A stretch of 64,000 nt of DNA from Micromonospora chokoriensis (GTDB taxonomy: Bacteria; Actinomycetota; Actinomycetes; Mycobacteriales; Micromonosporaceae), in NCBI RefSeq assembly GCF_000718555.1, contig NZ_JOAN01000023.1, positions 78,195 to 142,194 on the forward strand, in the 5' to 3' direction. The position numbers and the translations under genes were made by a program. The notes beneath the pieces are model-generated. The model saw only the letters and a program-made list of their open reading frames with translations, was not told the DNA's origin and made no database searches. Every line of letters starts with the position of its first letter. The first letter of the stretch is position 1. Shown piece by piece: positions 62,197 through 64,000 of this stretch.

Positions 62197-63062
62197 CCGA
62201 GTTCGACGGACTGCCGGTGCTGCGGTCCCCGGTAGCGATCGCCGCGTTCGAGGGCTGGAATGACGCCGCCGACGCGTCCACCGCTGCGGTCGAGCACCTG
62301 GAACAGGTCTGGAACGCCCGGCAGATCGCCGAACTGGACCCGGAGGATTTCTACGACTTCCAGGTCAGCCGGCCCACCATCACCATGGCCGACGGGGAGA
62401 CCCGGCGGGTGGAGTGGCCGACGACCCGGTTCATGGTGGCCAGCCCCGAGGGCACCGACCGCGACGTGGTGCTGATCCGCGGCATCGAGCCGAGCATGCG
62501 CTGGCGCACGTTCTGCGAGCAGGTGCTGGAGATCTGCCACAGCCTGGAGGTGGAACGGGTGGTGCTGCTCGGCGCGTTGCTGGCCGACGTGCCGTACACC
62601 CGGCCGTTGCCGATCAGCGGCAGCGCCTCCGACGCGCAGGCCGCCGAGCGTTACCAGCTCACCCCCACCCGCTACGACGGGCCGACCGGCATCGTCGGCG
62701 TGCTGCACGACGCCTGCACCCGCGCCGAGGTGGACGCCGTCTCGTTCTGGGTGCACGTGCCGCACTACGCCAACAACCCGCCCTGCCCGAAGGCCACCCT
62801 CGCCCTGCTGCACCGGGTCGAGGAGGTCGTCGACCTGCCGGTGCCGATGGCCGACCTCGCCGAGGAGTCCGCCGAGTGGGAGCAGCGCGTGCGCAGCGCC
62901 GCCGAGCAGGACGCCGAGCTGGGTGAGTACGTCCGCGAGCTGGAGGAACGGGTCGGCGACGAGGGAATCACCCCGTTGACCGGTGACGAGATCGCCCAGG
63001 AGTTCGAGAAGTACCTGCGCCGTCGGGGCGGTTCGGCCGGCCCCACCGCCGGCTCCTGGTAG
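62193..63062 (+). CDS. PAC2-family protein (proteasome assembly chaperone-like)
   Basis: 289 residues from GTG 62193 with GAGGTGA upstream. N-terminal AIAAFEGWNDAADAST and VLIRGIEPSMRW, then LLGALLADVPYTRPLPISG and FWVHVPHYANNPP are hallmark blocks of the PAC2 family widespread in actinobacteria. The C-terminal ~70 residues are charged helices. In eukaryotic and archaeal relatives PAC2 proteins help assemble proteasomes; in actinobacteria the role is unsettled. A strong terminator follows the stop. Confidence 0.9.
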   Translation: MTEFDGLPVLRSPVAIAAFEGWNDAADASTAAVEHLEQVWNARQIAELDPEDFYDFQVSRPTITMADGETRRVEWPTTRFMVASPEGTDRDVVLIRGIEPSMRWRTFCEQVLEICHSLEVERVVLLGALLADVPYTRPLPISGSASDAQAAERYQLTPTRYDGPTGIVGVLHDACTRAEVDAVSFWVHVPHYANNPPCPKATLALLHRVEEVVDLPVPMADLAEESAEWEQRVRSAAEQDAELGEYVRELEERVGDEGITPLTGDEIAQEFEKYLRRRGGSAGPTAGSW

Positions 63063-63073
63063 CACTGCCTCTG

Positions 63074-63110
63074 CGGGCCCTCGGACCTTTGTGGTCTGGG
63101 GGCCCGTTTT
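63074..63110 (+). terminator. Rho-independent terminator after the PAC2 gene
   Basis: CGGGCCC-TC-GGACC (63074-63087) pairs with GGTC-TGG-GGGCCCG (63093-63106), followed by TTTT. Confidence 0.85.
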
Positions 63111-63140
63111 CGCGTGTCCGGGGTAGCGCCGTCACACCCG

Positions 63141-63162
63141 CTAGGACATCCTAGGAACCTAG
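63141..63162. promoter_or_regulatory. CTAG-repeat operator upstream of the GntR gene
   Basis: CTAGGACATCCTAG (63141-63154) is an inverted repeat, and a third CTAG follows at 63159-63162. Located 21 nt before the regulator start, it is a likely autoregulatory GntR site. Confidence 0.55.
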
Positions 63163-63182
63163 ATGTGATCAAGGAGGCGGGT

Positions 63183-63974
63183 GTGCAGATCAATCCCGGG
63201 GCCGCGGAGTTCCCGCACCGACAGATCGCCGCGCAGCTCAAGGCCCAGGTCCGCCGCGGCGACTGGGGGCCGGGCGAACGACTGCCGTCCATCCCGGCCA
63301 TCGCCGAGATGTTCGGCGTCGCCAAGCAGACCGTGCAACGCGCCGTCGACCAGCTGCGGGTCGAGGGCATCCTGATCACCAAACCCGGCTCGGGTACGTA
63401 CGTCCGGGGCACCCGCCGCCGACTCAACCGGCTCTCCCGAGGCCGCTACGGCGGCTTCCGCGGCTACCACACCGACCTGGCCGCCCGATACCGTCAACAG
63501 CTCGTCTCCGTCGCCCACGCCCCCGCCCCGGCCGAGGTGGCCGACGCGTTCGGGGTGCCCGACGGCACCAACCTGCTCTGCCGCCGCCACCTCGTGCGCA
63601 CCGACGACTCCCCCGTCGAGGTGGGCGCCTCCTGGTTCCTGCCCCGCGACACCGGCGGCACCTCGTTGGAGCGCGCCGAGGCGTTCGGCCGGCCGCTCTA
63701 CCAGGAGGCCGAGGAAGCCACCGGACGGCGGTACGTCTCGGCCACCGACACGATCAGCGCCCGCCAGCCCAGCCGCGAGGAGGCCGAGACCCTCCAGATC
63801 CGGCCAGACACCCCGGTGCTTCATCTCCTGCACGTCGCGTACGACGCGCACCGCAAGCCGATCGAGGTGTCCCAGGCGACCTGGCCCGGCCCGATGACCA
63901 CCCTCACCGAGGAGTACAAGATCCCCGGCCCCACCCCCGACCCGGAACCCGACCCCGGCCTGGTCCTGGGCTGA
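63183..63974 (+). CDS. GntR-family transcriptional regulator (HutC/UTRA type)
   Basis: 263 residues from GTG 63183, which has AAGGAGG 5 nt upstream; longer frames lack a ribosome site. The winged helix (about res 13-76) shows HRQIAAQLKAQVRRG, LPSIPAIAEMFGV and GSGTYVRG. The C-terminal part is a UTRA-type ligand domain (GTNLLCRRHLVRTDDSPVEVGASWF). A Pro/Glu-rich tail ends the protein. It probably represses its own promoter through the CTAG repeats just upstream. The ligand and other targets are unknown. Confidence 0.9.
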   Translation: MQINPGAAEFPHRQIAAQLKAQVRRGDWGPGERLPSIPAIAEMFGVAKQTVQRAVDQLRVEGILITKPGSGTYVRGTRRRLNRLSRGRYGGFRGYHTDLAARYRQQLVSVAHAPAPAEVADAFGVPDGTNLLCRRHLVRTDDSPVEVGASWFLPRDTGGTSLERAEAFGRPLYQEAEEATGRRYVSATDTISARQPSREEAETLQIRPDTPVLHLLHVAYDAHRKPIEVSQATWPGPMTTLTEEYKIPGPTPDPEPDPGLVLG

Positions 63975-64000
63975 CGGTCCCGCCCCGCCCCGCCCCGCCC

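Noticed and set aside
63975..64000. CCCGC repeats at the right edge
   Set aside because: Simple GC-rich repetition after the GntR stop, cut by the window end; no function can be assigned.

Overview
The window is GC-rich, with frequent GTG starts and ATGA/GTGA gene overlaps and strong third-position GC. This points to a high-GC actinomycete, most likely of the Micromonosporaceae. That taxonomic call is inference, because the window has no rRNA or other marker gene. I saw no tRNA, rRNA or CRISPR array.

Region 1 (1-14.6 kb, minus strand) is a hybrid NRPS/PKS operon read right to left: A-PCP, C-PCP-C, free PCP, an AT-less KS-ACP-thioester reductase, then an FkbK/FkbJ/FkbI/KSIII-like/FkbH block for a glycerate-derived extender unit (hydroxymalonyl-ACP type), a free adenylation enzyme and the start of an MFS exporter that runs off the left edge. 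From the C-PCP-C gene onward the genes overlap by 1-8 nt. A divergent flavin reductase (15.2 kb) flanks it. The predicted product is a short acyl/peptidyl chain extended once with a C2-oxygenated unit and released reductively.

Region 2 (15.9-19.4 kb) holds four uncharacterised genes, two of which appear to share a domain, plus an IS remnant and a strong hairpin.

Region 3 (19.4-43.2 kb) looks like a second biosynthetic cluster: a TauE/SafE-type permease (minus strand), then on the plus strand two very large iterative-type PKSs related to PUFA/heterocyst-glycolipid/enediyne synthases ((NMO)2-KS-AT-ACPs-KR and KS-AT-DH-PPTase), a free ACP, an alpha/beta hydrolase, a PAPS-type sulfotransferase, a secreted protein of unknown function, a lipoprotein esterase, an ABC exporter pair, and cysQ-cysD-cysN. 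The last three genes make APS and remove the PAP by-product, so the unit reads as a sulfated polyketide/lipid pathway with its own sulfate-activation genes. No APS kinase is visible. The ACP array of the first PKS is broken by an exact 99-bp repeat lying in two different frames. This is either an assembly collapse or a real lesion.

Region 4 (43.2-58.4 kb) is mixed accessory and housekeeping: a secreted subtilase, a hydrolase/TetR divergent pair with a nested palindromic operator, an RCK-type ion channel-like protein, a TPR protein with an HExxH motif and a membrane partner, an MMPL transporter with a two-component system, and remnants of an IS, a flavin monooxygenase and a tyrosine integrase (two diverged copies of the integrase 3' end bracket 52.6-58.4 kb).

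Region 5 (58.4-64 kb) is core genome: metH, a PAC2-family protein and a GntR regulator.
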